The position numbers and the translations under genes are program-made. Below, in pieces: positions 25,461 through 33,825 of a DNA stretch of 33,825 nt. Under the pieces are notes generated by a model that was given only the letters and a program-made list of their open reading frames with translations, was not told the DNA's origin and ran no database searches. How positions within the stretch are numbered: position 1 is the first letter of the stretch; each line of letters opens with the position of its first letter. Source of the stretch: Streptomyces sp. SBT349 (GTDB taxonomy: Bacteria; Actinomycetota; Actinomycetes; Streptomycetales; Streptomycetaceae); NCBI RefSeq assembly GCF_001083795.1, contig NZ_LAVK01000034.1, positions 1-33,825 of the forward strand. The letters are read 5' to 3'.

Positions 25461-25526
25461 GGTCGCCCTCCGCAGCTGATGCGCATCACCTTGAGCCTCC
25501 AGGCAGTCGTGTGTGTCGTCATCTGT

Positions 25527-25551
25527 GCGGTTGACAAGCCGTGTCAACCGC
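25527..25551. promoter_or_regulatory. Perfect inverted repeat in the bldM leader, possible operator
   Basis: Arms GCGGTTGACA (25527-25536) and TGTCAACCGC (25542-25551) are exact complements around five bases. The repeat lies just downstream of the predicted bldM start point. On the minus strand it includes GACAC, the core recognised by WhiA. It could be a repressor site or an mRNA stem. It does not fit the BldD palindrome spacing. Confidence 0.55.
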
Positions 25552-25560
25552 CTCGCCCTC

Positions 25561-25588
25561 TCAACGACGGTCACCCGAAAGAGTTACG
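25561..25588 (-). promoter_or_regulatory. sigma-BldN-type promoter of bldM
   Basis: On the minus strand CGTAAC (25583-25588) and CGTTGA (25561-25566) are separated by exactly 16 nt. From memory this matches the promoter recognised by the ECF sigma factor BldN upstream of bldM in S. coelicolor (bldMp1). The start point would be near 25554, about 95 nt before the bldM ATG. Confidence 0.75.
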
Positions 25589-25792
25589 GCCTCCAACCTC
25601 ACAGCAGCAGCACTGTACGTGACCGACCGATCACGCGGGGGCCGCCTTCGACAAACACGCCGAACATCCGTTTTTGACCTATTTAGACCTTATTGCCCAT
25701 CTTGGGGTGTCTATGGCTATATTCGGCTGGTAGTCATATTTACATCTGTTCCGTGCGGCCTCTCGCTGATTCACGCGGTGCGCGGGATTCCC

Positions 25793-25821
25793 TTCGGATT
25801 GATTCGGATTTCATTCGGATT
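25793..25821 (+). promoter_or_regulatory. Three helically phased TTCGGATT repeats before whiD
   Basis: TTCGGATT occurs at 25793-25800, 25803-25810 and 25814-25821, with steps of 10 and 11 bases, so all three face the same side of the helix. They end 41 bases before the whiD ATG. Such head-to-tail repeats are the kind of target used by BldC-type regulators (inference). They could equally be activator sites within the promoter or 5' leader. Confidence 0.55.
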
Positions 25822-25862
25822 TCTACAACTTCTTCCAGCTCGATGACGATTGGGACACTGTC

Positions 25863-26180
25863 ATGGCAGATTTCTCCCGCCTTCCGGGCCCCAACGCCGA
25901 CCTGTGGGACTGGCAGCTCCTGGCCGCCTGCCGGGGGGTGGACAGCTCGCTGTTCTTCCATCCCGAGGGCGAGCGCGGGGCGGCCCGCAGCGCGCGTGAG
26001 GAGGCGGCCAAGGAAGTGTGCATGCGCTGCCCGGTGCGGGCCGAGTGCGCCGCGCACGCGCTGTCCGTCCGCGAGCCGTACGGCGTCTGGGGCGGTCTGA
26101 CCGAGGACGAGCGCGAGGAGCTGCTCGGCCGGGCCCGTCGCGACCTGGTGAACGCGCACCCTCAGCAGACCAGGCGCTGA
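25863..26180 (+). CDS. whiD: WhiB-like iron-sulfur regulator WhiD
   Basis: WhiD is a WhiB-family protein needed for late sporulation and spore-wall maturation. It carries an oxygen- and NO-sensitive [4Fe-4S] cluster and binds the principal sigma factor. The 105 residues contain the four cluster cysteines at 23, 53, 56 and 62 (LLAACRG, then EVCMRCPVRAEC), the spacing reported for S. coelicolor WhiD, and the YGVWGGLTEDERE turn. The C-terminus is Arg-rich. ATG 25863 has only a weak ribosome-binding site (GGGA). Position opposite bldM confirms the assignment over other Wbl paralogues. The S. coelicolor protein is slightly longer at its C-terminus. Confidence 0.94.
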   Translation: MADFSRLPGPNADLWDWQLLAACRGVDSSLFFHPEGERGAARSAREEAAKEVCMRCPVRAECAAHALSVREPYGVWGGLTEDEREELLGRARRDLVNAHPQQTRR

Positions 26181-26187
26181 CCACGAC

Positions 26188-26193
26188 TACCGT
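26188..26193 (+). promoter_or_regulatory. -10 box of a leaderless promoter for the SDR gene
   Basis: TACCGT lies six bases before the ATG at 26200, and no ribosome-binding sequence is present. This is the pattern of a leaderless start. It would allow the SDR gene to be expressed apart from whiD, which ends 19 bp upstream. Confidence 0.5.
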
Positions 26194-26199
26194 CTTGGT

Positions 26200-26982
26200 A
26201 TGACAACTGCATTGGTGACGGGAGCGACCGCCGGTATCGGCGCCGCCTTCGCCCGCCGGCTGGCCCGGGACCGGCACGACCTGGTGCTCGTCGCGCGCGA
26301 CGCCGAGAGGCTGCGGCGGCAGGCCGCCGAGCTGCACGACCGGCACGGGATCGAGGCGGCCGTGCTGCCGGCCGACCTGTCGACCGACGAGGGCATCGGC
26401 GCGGTGGAGCGGCGGCTCTCCGACCCGGACCGCCCGGTGGACCTGCTGGTCAACAACGCCGGCTTCGGCCTGAAGGGCGGCTTTCTCGACGCGCCCCTCG
26501 CCGATGAGCTGCGGATGCTGAAGGTGCACTGCGAGGCGGTGCTGCGGCTGACCGCGGCGGCCGTGGAGCCGATGCGCGGGCGCGGCCGGGGCGGCGTGGT
26601 GAACGTGGCGTCGGTGGCCGCGTTCTTCCCCCGGGGCACCTACAGCGCGTCGAAGGCGTGGGTGGTGCAGTTCACCGAGGGCGCGGCGCGCGACCTGGCG
26701 GGCAGCGGGGTGCGGCTGACGGCGCTGTGTCCGGGCTTCGTGCGCACCGAGTTCCACGAGCGGGCCGCGCTGGGCATCGGCGCGATCCCGGACTGGATGT
26801 GGCTGGACGCGGACCGGGTGGTCGAGACGGCGCTGAGGGACCTGGCGCGGAACAAGACGGTGTCGATCCCCGACGCGCGGTACAAGGTGCTGACGGGCGC
26901 GGCCCGGCTGGCGCCGCGGAGCGCGCTCGGCGGCATCTCGGCCAGGGCGCGCCGCCGCTACGGGCCGCGCCGCGGCGACTGA
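26200..26982 (+). CDS. Short-chain dehydrogenase/reductase
   Basis: This 260-residue classical SDR has the NADP-type glycine motif TALVTGATAGIGAAFARRLA, with Arg after strand two (LVARDAERL) favouring NADPH. LLVNNAGFGLKGGF follows, then the catalytic Ser in VNVASVAAF, and Tyr and Lys in TYSASKAWVVQFTEGAA. The C-terminus (LTGAARLAPRSALGGISARARRRYG) is basic. The substrate is unknown. A leaderless promoter precedes it, and a strong bidirectional terminator separates it from convergent groEL. Confidence 0.88.
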   Translation: MTTALVTGATAGIGAAFARRLARDRHDLVLVARDAERLRRQAAELHDRHGIEAAVLPADLSTDEGIGAVERRLSDPDRPVDLLVNNAGFGLKGGFLDAPLADELRMLKVHCEAVLRLTAAAVEPMRGRGRGGVVNVASVAAFFPRGTYSASKAWVVQFTEGAARDLAGSGVRLTALCPGFVRTEFHERAALGIGAIPDWMWLDADRVVETALRDLARNKTVSIPDARYKVLTGAARLAPRSALGGISARARRRYGPRRGD

Positions 26983-26988
26983 ACGCGC

Positions 26989-27035
26989 ACGGGCCCCGTT
27001 CCGCCGGCCGGACTCGGCGGTGGAACGGGGCCCGT
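26989..27035. terminator. Bidirectional terminator between the SDR gene and groEL
   Basis: Perfect 14-base arms (26989-27002 and 27022-27035, ACGGGCCCCGTTCC and complement) enclose a 19-base loop that can form a further short stem. The element sits between two converging stops, seven bases after the SDR stop and 22 bases from the groEL stop. Confidence 0.85.
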
Positions 27036-27057
27036 TCTGCGCTCGGCTGGCTGCCGG

Positions 27058-28698
<1,641 letters not shown>

Positions 28699-28802
28699 TT
28701 AGTGGTCTTCGGAAAACGACACCACGCCCCGGCCCCGGCAGTCTGTCGACTCAGTCGCGGGTATCGGGGCGCGGCGTGATACGTCGGTGCCGTACGCGAT
28801 TA

Positions 28803-29111
28803 CTACTTCTCGATGATCGCGAGCACGTCGCGGGCCGAGAGAACGAGGTACTCCTCGTTGTTGTACTTCACCTCGGTACCGCCGTACTTGCTGTACAGCA
28901 CGATGTCGCCGACCTTGACGTCGAGCGGCAGACGGTTGCCGTCCTCGAAGCGGCCGGGGCCCACGGCCAGGACAGTGCCCTCCTGGGGCTTCTCCTTGGC
29001 AGTGTCCGGAATGACCAGGCCCGAGGCCGTGGTCTGCTCGGCGTCGAGCGGCTGGACCACAATGCGGTCCTCGAGCGGCTTGATGGCAACCTTGGAGCTG
29101 ACGGTCGTCAC
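28803..29111 (-). CDS. groES: Co-chaperonin GroES
   Basis: This 102-residue 10-kDa lid of the GroEL chamber shows [15 protein letters not shown], the mobile loop with [66 protein letters not shown] and the usual C-terminus. GTG 29111 has GGGGGAGG eight bases upstream. Transcription starts near 29240 from a promoter flanked by two CIRCE operators. Confidence 0.97.
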   Translation of the reverse strand: MTTVSSKVAIKPLEDRIVVQPLDAEQTTASGLVIPDTAKEKPQEGTVLAVGPGRFEDGNRLPLDVKVGDIVLYSKYGGTEVKYNNEEYLVLSARDVLAIIEK

Positions 29112-29214
29112 GATCCGACCTCCCCCTTCGGAGATCTCACGGGGTCTTCAATGGACTGACGGGCAACTGGGTGGACCCGTCGTCGCGGGTGCCGGATCCG
29201 CCTGTCACACGTAT

Positions 29215-29241
29215 CTGGCACTCCTACGTGGAGAGTGCCAA
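29215..29241. promoter_or_regulatory. CIRCE operator, proximal
   Basis: CTGGCACTC, nine bases, GAGTGCCAA: this matches the HrcA-binding CIRCE consensus TTAGCACTC-N9-GAGTGCTAA with few changes. It covers the predicted groES transcription start, where a bound repressor would block initiation. Confidence 0.9.
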
Positions 29242-29246
29242 TGTCG

Positions 29247-29275
29247 AGACTATGCGGCTGTTAGCACTCAGTCAA
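29247..29275 (-). promoter_or_regulatory. groESL promoter
   Basis: On the minus strand TTGACT (29270-29275) and TAGTCT (29247-29252) are exactly 17 nt apart, a strong housekeeping-sigma promoter. The -35 lies within the spacer of the distal CIRCE and the start point near the proximal CIRCE. Confidence 0.85.
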
Positions 29276-29287
29276 CTAGAGTGCCAG
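29261..29287. promoter_or_regulatory. CIRCE operator, distal
   Basis: TTAGCACTC, nine bases, GAGTGCCAG: the left half is a perfect CIRCE half-site. It overlaps the -35 region of the groESL promoter. Beyond it (29288-29417) up to the deacetylase stop nothing else was recognised. Confidence 0.92.
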
Positions 29288-29417
29288 GCACCCTGGCGAG
29301 CGCCGTCGGCAGAGGACGCGCACGCGGGCGTATACGCGCCTGAGCAGGGCGCGTTGGACGCCGAGGGGCGCGTGCGGCGCCACCCGCCCCGGCGTGTCCC
29401 CCGCGTGTCCCCGGCGC

Positions 29418-30431
29418 TCAGATGTAGTCCTCCAGGCGGGCCACGGCGAAGCCCTGCTCGGTCACCGTGTCGAGCACGCGGCGCACCATGTCCGCCATGC
29501 TCCCCGACCACTCCCCCGTACCGCGGAAGTGGGTGAGGATGATGTCGCCGGGGTGGAACTTCCGGTCCGAGCGCCCCCATTCGATGCGGTCGGGGAACGC
29601 CTCCTCGGCCCACAGCGGCACCACCTCGACCCCGCAGGAGGCCGCCGCCCGCAGCGTGTCGCGGTCGTAGGCGCCGTAGGGCGGGCGGAAGAGGGAGGGC
29701 CGCTCGCCGATCTCCTTCTCCAGGGTGTCCTGCTGGCGGCAGATCTCCTCGCGCTGCTGGGTGTAGGTGAGGCGGGTCAGCTCCGGGTGGCTGACGGAGT
29801 GGTTGTGCATCCCGGCGCCGTCGCGCACGGCCTCGCGGAAGTAGCCGTAGTCCTCCCGCGCCACCTCGTCGGTGAGGAAGCCGCTGAAGGGGACGTCGAG
29901 TTGGCGCAGCATCTTCAGCAGCTCCGGGTCCTTCTCGGCGCCGTCGTCGATGGTGAGGAAGACGACCTTCTCGTCCGTGGGCACCTGGACGATCACCGGG
30001 GGCAGGCCCGCGCCCTCCACATGTCCCGGCTCGGTGGTGAGCTTCGGCTTGCGCTTCGTGGGCGCCGGCGCGCGCAGGGGCGCGCGGCGCAGTCCCCAGC
30101 TCTTGGCCGCGGCGACACGGCGCGCCTCGGCGCGTTCGAGCCGGTCGGCGTAGGAGGCGACCGCCTCGGCGGCCCTGGCCGCCTGGCGCAGGGCCGGGGC
30201 GACGGCCTGGCCGCCCTTGCCCGGCGGGTTCGCATCGACCGTGGACGGCAGCTCCGCGTCCCCGTCCCGGGCCCCGGCGGGCAGCAGGAACGCCGGAAGC
30301 CCTGCCCCCGAGCAGACGAGGGCGAGTATCGCCGCGCCGCCCAGAGCACCGCAGCGCCGCACCCCTCGGGGAACCCATCGGTAATTTTGTCCTACTTGTT
30401 CGATAATCCTCATGGCTCGGGATGCTGCCAC
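29418..30431 (-). CDS. Exported polysaccharide deacetylase (NodB/CE4)
   Basis: This protein of about 337 residues has an N-terminal membrane/signal segment (CGALGGAAILALVCSGAGLPAFLL). An Ala/Arg-rich helical stretch (about 75-105) follows, then a CE4 deacetylase domain. The zinc and catalytic motifs are present: FLTIDDGAEKDP (Asp pair), MHNHSVSHPEL (His-x3-His), RPPYGAYDRD and ILTHF. Such enzymes remove acetyl groups from peptidoglycan or other extracellular sugars. GTG 30431 has a G-rich upstream sequence. ATG 30413 in the same frame is an alternative without one, so the first residues are uncertain. It is divergent from the methyltransferase gene with only 46 bp between. Confidence 0.88.
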   Translation of the reverse strand: MAASRAMRIIEQVGQNYRWVPRGVRRCGALGGAAILALVCSGAGLPAFLLPAGARDGDAELPSTVDANPPGKGGQAVAPALRQAARAAEAVASYADRLERAEARRVAAAKSWGLRRAPLRAPAPTKRKPKLTTEPGHVEGAGLPPVIVQVPTDEKVVFLTIDDGAEKDPELLKMLRQLDVPFSGFLTDEVAREDYGYFREAVRDGAGMHNHSVSHPELTRLTYTQQREEICRQQDTLEKEIGERPSLFRPPYGAYDRDTLRAAASCGVEVVPLWAEEAFPDRIEWGRSDRKFHPGDIILTHFRGTGEWSGSMADMVRRVLDTVTEQGFAVARLEDYI

Positions 30432-30477
30432 CCCCGCCCCCCGGACCCGTGCACGCCGATCCCGACCGGCGGGGAGA

Positions 30478-31692
30478 ATGACTCAGGTGGCCGCACCCGA
30501 ACTCGACGCCTCCTCCGCCCTGGCCTTCCGGGCCCTGCTGACCGAGCCGGGGCGCCGCCTCCTGGACGAGCTGCGCGACCTCGCCCCCGAGCGCGAACTG
30601 GCCGCCGCCACGCGCCTGCGCCGCGACCACCCGCCCGAGCTGGTGTCGGCGGCCATCGGCCAGGCCCGGCTGCGGCAGCGGGCCGCGGCGAAGTTCGGCG
30701 CGGAGGCGGAGCGCATGTACTTCACGCCGGACGGCGTGGAACAGGCCACGCGCGCCCCCGTCGCGGAGTGGCGCGCCCGGCGCCTCGCGGCGCTCGGCGC
30801 GCGGCGCGTGGCGGATCTGTGCTGCGGCATCGGCGGCGACGCGCTCGCCCTGGCGGGGGCCGGGATCGAGGTGCTCGCCGTGGACCGCTCCCCGCTGGCC
30901 TGCGCGGTCGCCGAGGCCAACGCCGCCGCGCTCGGCCTGTCCGACCGCGTCACGGTGCGGTGTGCCGCCGTCGAGGACACGGACGTCTCGGGCCACGACG
31001 CGGTCTTCGTGGACCCGGCCCGCCGCAGGACGGGCGGCGGCAGGATCTTCGCCCCGGAGGCGTACTCGCCGCCCCTCTCCTGGGCCGTCGCCCTAGCCGG
31101 GCGCGTTCCCCACGCGGCGCTCAAGATCGCGCCGGGGGTGCCGCACGAGGCGATTCCGGCGGAGGCGGAGGCGGAGTGGGTCTCGCACCGGGGCGAGGTC
31201 AAGGAGGCGGTGCTGTGGTTCGGCACCGGCGCGGCCCACCCCGTGCGCGCGACCCTGCTCCCCGGCGGCCACACGCTCACCGGCAGGGCCCGCCCGGCGC
31301 CCGCGGGCCCACCGGGCCGCTACCTCTACGAGCCGGACGGCGCGGTGATCCGCTCCCACCTCGTCGCGGATGTGGCGGAACGGGTCAACGGCCGCCTGCT
31401 CGACCCCGAGATCGCCTACATCACGAGCGACGAGGCGCACCCGACCCCGTTCGCGACGGCCTACGAGATCACGGACGTCCTCCCCTTCCACGTGAAGCGG
31501 CTGCGGGCGCTGCTGCGCGAACGGGACGTCGGCACGGTGACGGTGAAGAAGCGCGGCTCCGCGGTGACGCCCGAGACGCTGCTGAAGCAGCTGAAGCCGA
31601 AGGGCTCCGCCAGGGCCACCGTCTTCCTGACCCGGGTGGCCAACGCGCCCACCATGCTGCTGGCCCGGCCCGCGACCGACCCTCCCGGCTAG
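30478..31692 (+). CDS. Class I SAM-dependent methyltransferase with THUMP-like C-terminal domain
   Basis: This 404-residue protein has a helical N-terminal part (SSALAFRALLTEPGRRLLDELRDL, then MYFTPDGVEQATRAPVAEWRARRLA). A Rossmann methyltransferase core follows: VADLCCGIGGDALALAGAG for S-adenosylmethionine, VLAVDRSPLACAVAEANAAALGL and AVFVDPARRRTGGGRIF. A C-terminal THUMP-like domain (YITSDEAHPTPFATAYEITDVLPFHVKRLRALL, VTVKKRGSAV) ends the protein. RNA is a likely substrate by family resemblance, but the target is unknown. The TAG stop lies in a CTAG that borders the inserted MITE at 31689-31973. Confidence 0.87.
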   Translation: MTQVAAPELDASSALAFRALLTEPGRRLLDELRDLAPERELAAATRLRRDHPPELVSAAIGQARLRQRAAAKFGAEAERMYFTPDGVEQATRAPVAEWRARRLAALGARRVADLCCGIGGDALALAGAGIEVLAVDRSPLACAVAEANAAALGLSDRVTVRCAAVEDTDVSGHDAVFVDPARRRTGGGRIFAPEAYSPPLSWAVALAGRVPHAALKIAPGVPHEAIPAEAEAEWVSHRGEVKEAVLWFGTGAAHPVRATLLPGGHTLTGRARPAPAGPPGRYLYEPDGAVIRSHLVADVAERVNGRLLDPEIAYITSDEAHPTPFATAYEITDVLPFHVKRLRALLRERDVGTVTVKKRGSAVTPETLLKQLKPKGSARATVFLTRVANAPTMLLARPATDPPG

Positions 31693-31973
31693 GGTCTGTC
31701 CGGCGGATCTTCGTGGATGGCGAGCGGCTCCCCCAGCCTGACGGCTGGGAGGTGCCCCCAATGCGGTGCATCGCTGGGCCCCTCCTGCCCGCTGGCGGGC
31801 AAGGAGGGAACCGGGTCGCCCCTCGCACGTGGGGGCACCTCCCGGACGGAGTCTGGGGGAGTACGTGGGCGATTCGGTAACGCGGCGAGGCTCCCCCAGG
31901 CCCTTCGGGGCCTGGGAGGTACCCCCATCCGCCGGCGTCGGGAGCCCGCGAGGATGCGCCGGACAGGCCCTAG
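31689..31973. mobile_element. MITE-like non-coding element with CTAG target duplication
   Basis: A 277-bp non-coding insert (31693-31969) is bordered by CTAG at 31689-31692 and 31970-31973. Its ends are imperfect inverted repeats: GGTCTGTCCGGCGGATCTTC on the left pairs with GGCCTGTCCGGCGCATCCTC read inward from the right, about 20 of 24 positions. The interior holds several hairpins, including CCCAGCC/GGCTGGG near 31734-31751 and CCCAGGCCC-TTCG-GGGCCTGGG near 31894-31917. No transposase gene is present, so movement would depend on one elsewhere. A four-base CTAG duplication fits the YTAR target choice of IS5-group elements (from memory). Both flanking genes take their TAG stops from the two CTAG copies. 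Confidence 0.75.
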
Positions 31974-32224
31974 TCCGAGACGGGCGAGAAGCGCCAGCGG
32001 TGGACCGGCCGGTGCAGCAACTCCTCGGGGGGCGTCGGCAGTTCGGGCACGTCGGCGGCGTAGGGCGCGTCCCACCACGTGATCACCAGCACCCGGTCCC
32101 CCGGGGCGGTGAACGTCTCGCGACGCGCCGGCGGGGGGTCCAGCTCCCGCGCGCGGGCCCACGCCAGCAGCTCCGCGCCCCGGCCCTCCGCCGCGCGCGC
32201 CTCCCACATCAGCGTCACCGCCAT
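31970..32224 (-). CDS. Small conserved protein of unknown function (84 aa)
   Basis: The 84 residues begin [23 protein letters not shown] and include a Trp-rich strand LVITWWDAPYAADVPELP and a C-terminus HRWRFSPVSD. The pattern (start strand, helix, strand with WW) suggests a small alpha/beta ferredoxin-like fold of the ABM/YciI kind, but no family is assigned. Its ATG overlaps the tsaD stop (ATGA, 32222-32225 region), so it is the third gene of the rimI-tsaD operon. Its TAG stop is provided by the right-hand CTAG of the MITE. Confidence 0.7.
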   Translation of the reverse strand: MAVTLMWEARAAEGRGAELLAWARARELDPPPARRETFTAPGDRVLVITWWDAPYAADVPELPTPPEELLHRPVHRWRFSPVSD

Positions 32225-33294
32225 CAGGGGCGCCCCGGCGCGTGCGCGAGCGCTTCCGGCACATGGGGGTGCGTCACCGGCAGCGAGGAGTCGGCCGGGA
32301 GGTCGAGCCCCGACGGCGCGCGCCCCCGGGCCACCATCTCCGCGCCGAGTGCCGCCACCATGGCGCCGTTGTCCGTGCACAGTCCCGGCCGCGGCACCCG
32401 CAGGATCAGGCCCGCGGCGGCGCACCGTTCCTCCGCCATGGCGCGCAGCCGCGAGTTCGCGGCCACCCCGCCACCGATCATCAGGTGGTCCACGCCCTCC
32501 TCGCGGCAGGCCCTGACCGCCTTGCGCGTCAGCACGTCGGTGACCGCCTCCTGGAACGACGCCGCCACGTCCGCCACCGGCACGTCCTCGCCCGCGTTCC
32601 GCCGGGCCTCCACCCACCGCGCCACGGCCGTCTTCAGCCCGGAGAACGAGAAGTCGTACGGCGCGTCCCGCGGCCCGGTCAGGCCGCGGGGGAAGCGGAT
32701 CGCGTCCGGGGCGCCGTCCCGCGCCAGCCGGTCGATCGCCGGGCCCCCGGGGAAGCCGAGGCCGAGGACGCGGGCCACCTTGTCGAACGCCTCGCCCGCC
32801 GCGTCGTCGATCGTCGCGCCCAGCGGCCTCACATCCGCCGTGATGTCCGGTGCCAGCAGCAGCGAGGAGTGGCCGCCCGAGACCAGGAGCGCCATCGTCG
32901 GCCGCGGCAGCGGCCCGTGCTCCAGCTGGTCGACGCACACGTGCGAGGCCAGGTGGTTGACGCCGTAGAGGGGCGTGCCCAGCGCGTACGCGTACGCCTT
33001 GGCCGCCGAGACGCCCACCAGCAGCGCGCCCGCCAGCCCCGGGCCCGCCGTCACGGCGACGGCGTCCAGGTCGGTGGGCGCCACCCCCGCGTCGGCCAGG
33101 GCCCGTTCGATCGTGGGGATCATCGCCTCCAGGTGCGCCCTGCTGGCGATCTCGGGGACGACCCCGCCGTAGCGGGCGTGGTCGTCCACGCTGGAGGCGA
33201 CCGCGTCGGCCAGCAGCGTGTGGCCCCGGACCACGCCCACGCCGGTCTCGTCGCAGGAGGTCTCGATGCCGAGCACCAGGGGTTCGTCAGCCAT
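32224..33294 (-). CDS. tsaD: tRNA N6-threonylcarbamoyladenosine transferase TsaD
   Basis: TsaD transfers the threonylcarbamoyl group to A37 of ANN-decoding tRNAs, working with TsaB and TsaE. The 356 residues show [54 protein letters not shown] and the metal-binding HLASH. Further on are [48 protein letters not shown] and [15 protein letters not shown] 33294 lies six bases downstream of the rimI stop codon, with AGG just before it. A 13-bp duplication covers this junction. It is second in the operon after rimI. Confidence 0.97.
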   Translation of the reverse strand: MADEPLVLGIETSCDETGVGVVRGHTLLADAVASSVDDHARYGGVVPEIASRAHLEAMIPTIERALADAGVAPTDLDAVAVTAGPGLAGALLVGVSAAKAYAYALGTPLYGVNHLASHVCVDQLEHGPLPRPTMALLVSGGHSSLLLAPDITADVRPLGATIDDAAGEAFDKVARVLGLGFPGGPAIDRLARDGAPDAIRFPRGLTGPRDAPYDFSFSGLKTAVARWVEARRNAGEDVPVADVAASFQEAVTDVLTRKAVRACREEGVDHLMIGGGVAANSRLRAMAEERCAAAGLILRVPRPGLCTDNGAMVAALGAEMVARGRAPSGLDLPADSSLPVTHPHVPEALAHAPGRP

Positions 33295-33310
33295 CCTCGT
33301 CAGCCATCCT
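33285..33310. repeat. Perfect 13-bp tandem duplication at the rimI-tsaD junction
   Basis: CGTCAGCCATCCT occurs twice in tandem (33285-33297 and 33298-33310). On the minus strand one copy holds the rimI stop and the other the tsaD start. The duplication may therefore have separated genes that formerly overlapped. Confidence 0.85.
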
Positions 33311-33788
33311 CAGCCGGTCCTTCCCCGTTCGCGTGCGCCGGCGCGCGGCGCATCACCAGCGCGTCGTGGTTGCCCGGCTGGTAGTAGCCGCGGCGCAGCC
33401 CGACGCGGGTGAAGCCGAAGCGGCGGTAGAGGCGCTGGGCGGGCGCGTTGTCCACGCGCACCTCGAGCAGCACCTCGTGGCAGCGGAACGCCTCGGCGGC
33501 GGCGAGCAGTTCGGCCAGGACCCGGCCGCCGAGGCCGTGGCTCTGGTGGTCGCCGGTGACGCCGATGGTCATCACCTCGCCCGTGCCGCCCGCGACGCCG
33601 AGCCCGCCGTAGCCGACCAGGCGGCCGTCCGGCGTCTCCGCCACCACGTAGTGGCGCGAACGTCCCGGGCCGCGCGCCCCCGCGAGCTCCCCCCAGTAGG
33701 TCGCCTCCGACCAGGCGTCGCGCGGGAACAGCTCCGCCTCCAGGGCCAGCACCCCGTCCATGTCCCACCAGCGCATCTCGCGCAGCAC
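33300..33788 (-). CDS. rimI: Ribosomal-protein-alanine N-acetyltransferase RimI
   Basis: This GNAT-fold acetyltransferase modifies the N-terminus of ribosomal protein S18 and possibly other proteins using acetyl-CoA. From GTG 33788 it is 162 residues: [34 protein letters not shown], then [19 protein letters not shown] and the acetyl-CoA loop [46 protein letters not shown], a RimI signature, follows. The same frame stays open to the window end with further residues (GTVGSAGADDGV). The true start may lie outside, so the N-terminus is uncertain. tsaB would be expected just upstream but is not within the window. Confidence 0.92.
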   Translation of the reverse strand: MLREMRWWDMDGVLALEAELFPRDAWSEATYWGELAGARGPGRSRHYVVAETPDGRLVGYGGLGVAGGTGEVMTIGVTGDHQSHGLGGRVLAELLAAAEAFRCHEVLLEVRVDNAPAQRLYRRFGFTRVGLRRGYYQPGNHDALVMRRAPAHANGEGPAEDG

Positions 33789-33825
33789 GACCCCGTCGTC
33801 CGCGCCGGCCGACCCGACCGTTCCC

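Larger units (their letters stand above)
25461..25862. promoter_or_regulatory. bldM-whiD divergent control region
   Basis: This 402-bp gene-free stretch is clearly richer in A/T than its surroundings, especially 25650-25760 and 25790-25860. It contains the sigma-BldN-type promoter of bldM, a perfect inverted repeat in the bldM leader and three phased direct repeats before whiD. Runs such as TTTTTGACC, TATATT and TAGTCATATTTACA may belong to whiD promoters, but no convincing -35/-10 pair was found for whiD. Confidence 0.8.

Noticed and set aside
25531..25551. TTGACA in the bldM leader inverted repeat read as a -35 box on either strand
   Set aside because: No acceptable -10 lies 16-18 bases away in either direction. 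The sequence is explained by the inverted repeat.
31693..31969. Small genes within the hairpin-rich insert
   Set aside because: Open frames there are short, lack ribosome-binding sites and run through hairpin arms. The segment is better explained as a non-coding mobile element.

Overview
This is a very GC-rich chromosomal segment from a Streptomyces-type actinomycete. The strongest evidence is the divergent pair bldM (24849-25460) and whiD (25863-26180), two sporulation regulators, sitting between guaB2/guaB3 and groES-groEL. GTG starts, leaderless promoters and very rare TTA codons also fit. No phage, plasmid, CRISPR, rRNA or tRNA gene was seen. The segment is mostly conserved core chromosome, but it holds several odd local features.

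Layout. 1-2595: a PspC-domain membrane protein (cut by the window edge), divergent from a two-component pair. 2643-4840: guaA (GMP synthetase), divergent from a small chorismate mutase. The chorismate mutase is preceded by a possible leaderless 27-residue leader peptide with Phe/Tyr near its start and a terminator-like hairpin. 4841-7895: a long non-coding gap, a secreted protein, a maleylpyruvate-isomerase-type protein and an AraC regulator split by a frameshift. 7942-16460, all minus: an active Ser/Thr kinase, a membrane pseudokinase, an aldehyde dehydrogenase and a GMC oxidoreductase. The last two overlap by ATGA. The pseudokinase and the GMC gene each carry one TTA codon. 16611-21260: glpD, divergent from a degenerate nucleotide-sugar dehydrogenase-like gene, then a Tat-exported PhoX-type phosphatase. 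21238-25460, minus: guaB3, guaB2, an ECF sigma factor and bldM. 25863-26982, plus: whiD and a short-chain dehydrogenase. 27058-29287: groEL and groES under a two-CIRCE promoter. 29418-31692: a polysaccharide deacetylase, divergent from a class I methyltransferase. 31689-31973: a MITE-like element. 31970-33825, minus: rimI, tsaD and a small conserved protein.

How the genes work together. guaA and guaB2 carry out the two steps from IMP to GMP. TsaD and RimI are usual neighbours for tRNA t6A formation and protein N-acetylation. BldM and WhiD act in aerial growth and sporulation, and the TTA codons suggest bldA-tRNA control of the kinase/oxidoreductase block. The observations most worth checking are the putative Phe/Tyr attenuator before the chorismate mutase, the MITE inserted exactly at a CTAG that supplied the stop codons of two convergent genes, the TTA-bearing pseudokinase paired with an active kinase, and a sugar-nucleotide dehydrogenase homologue that has lost its catalytic residues.
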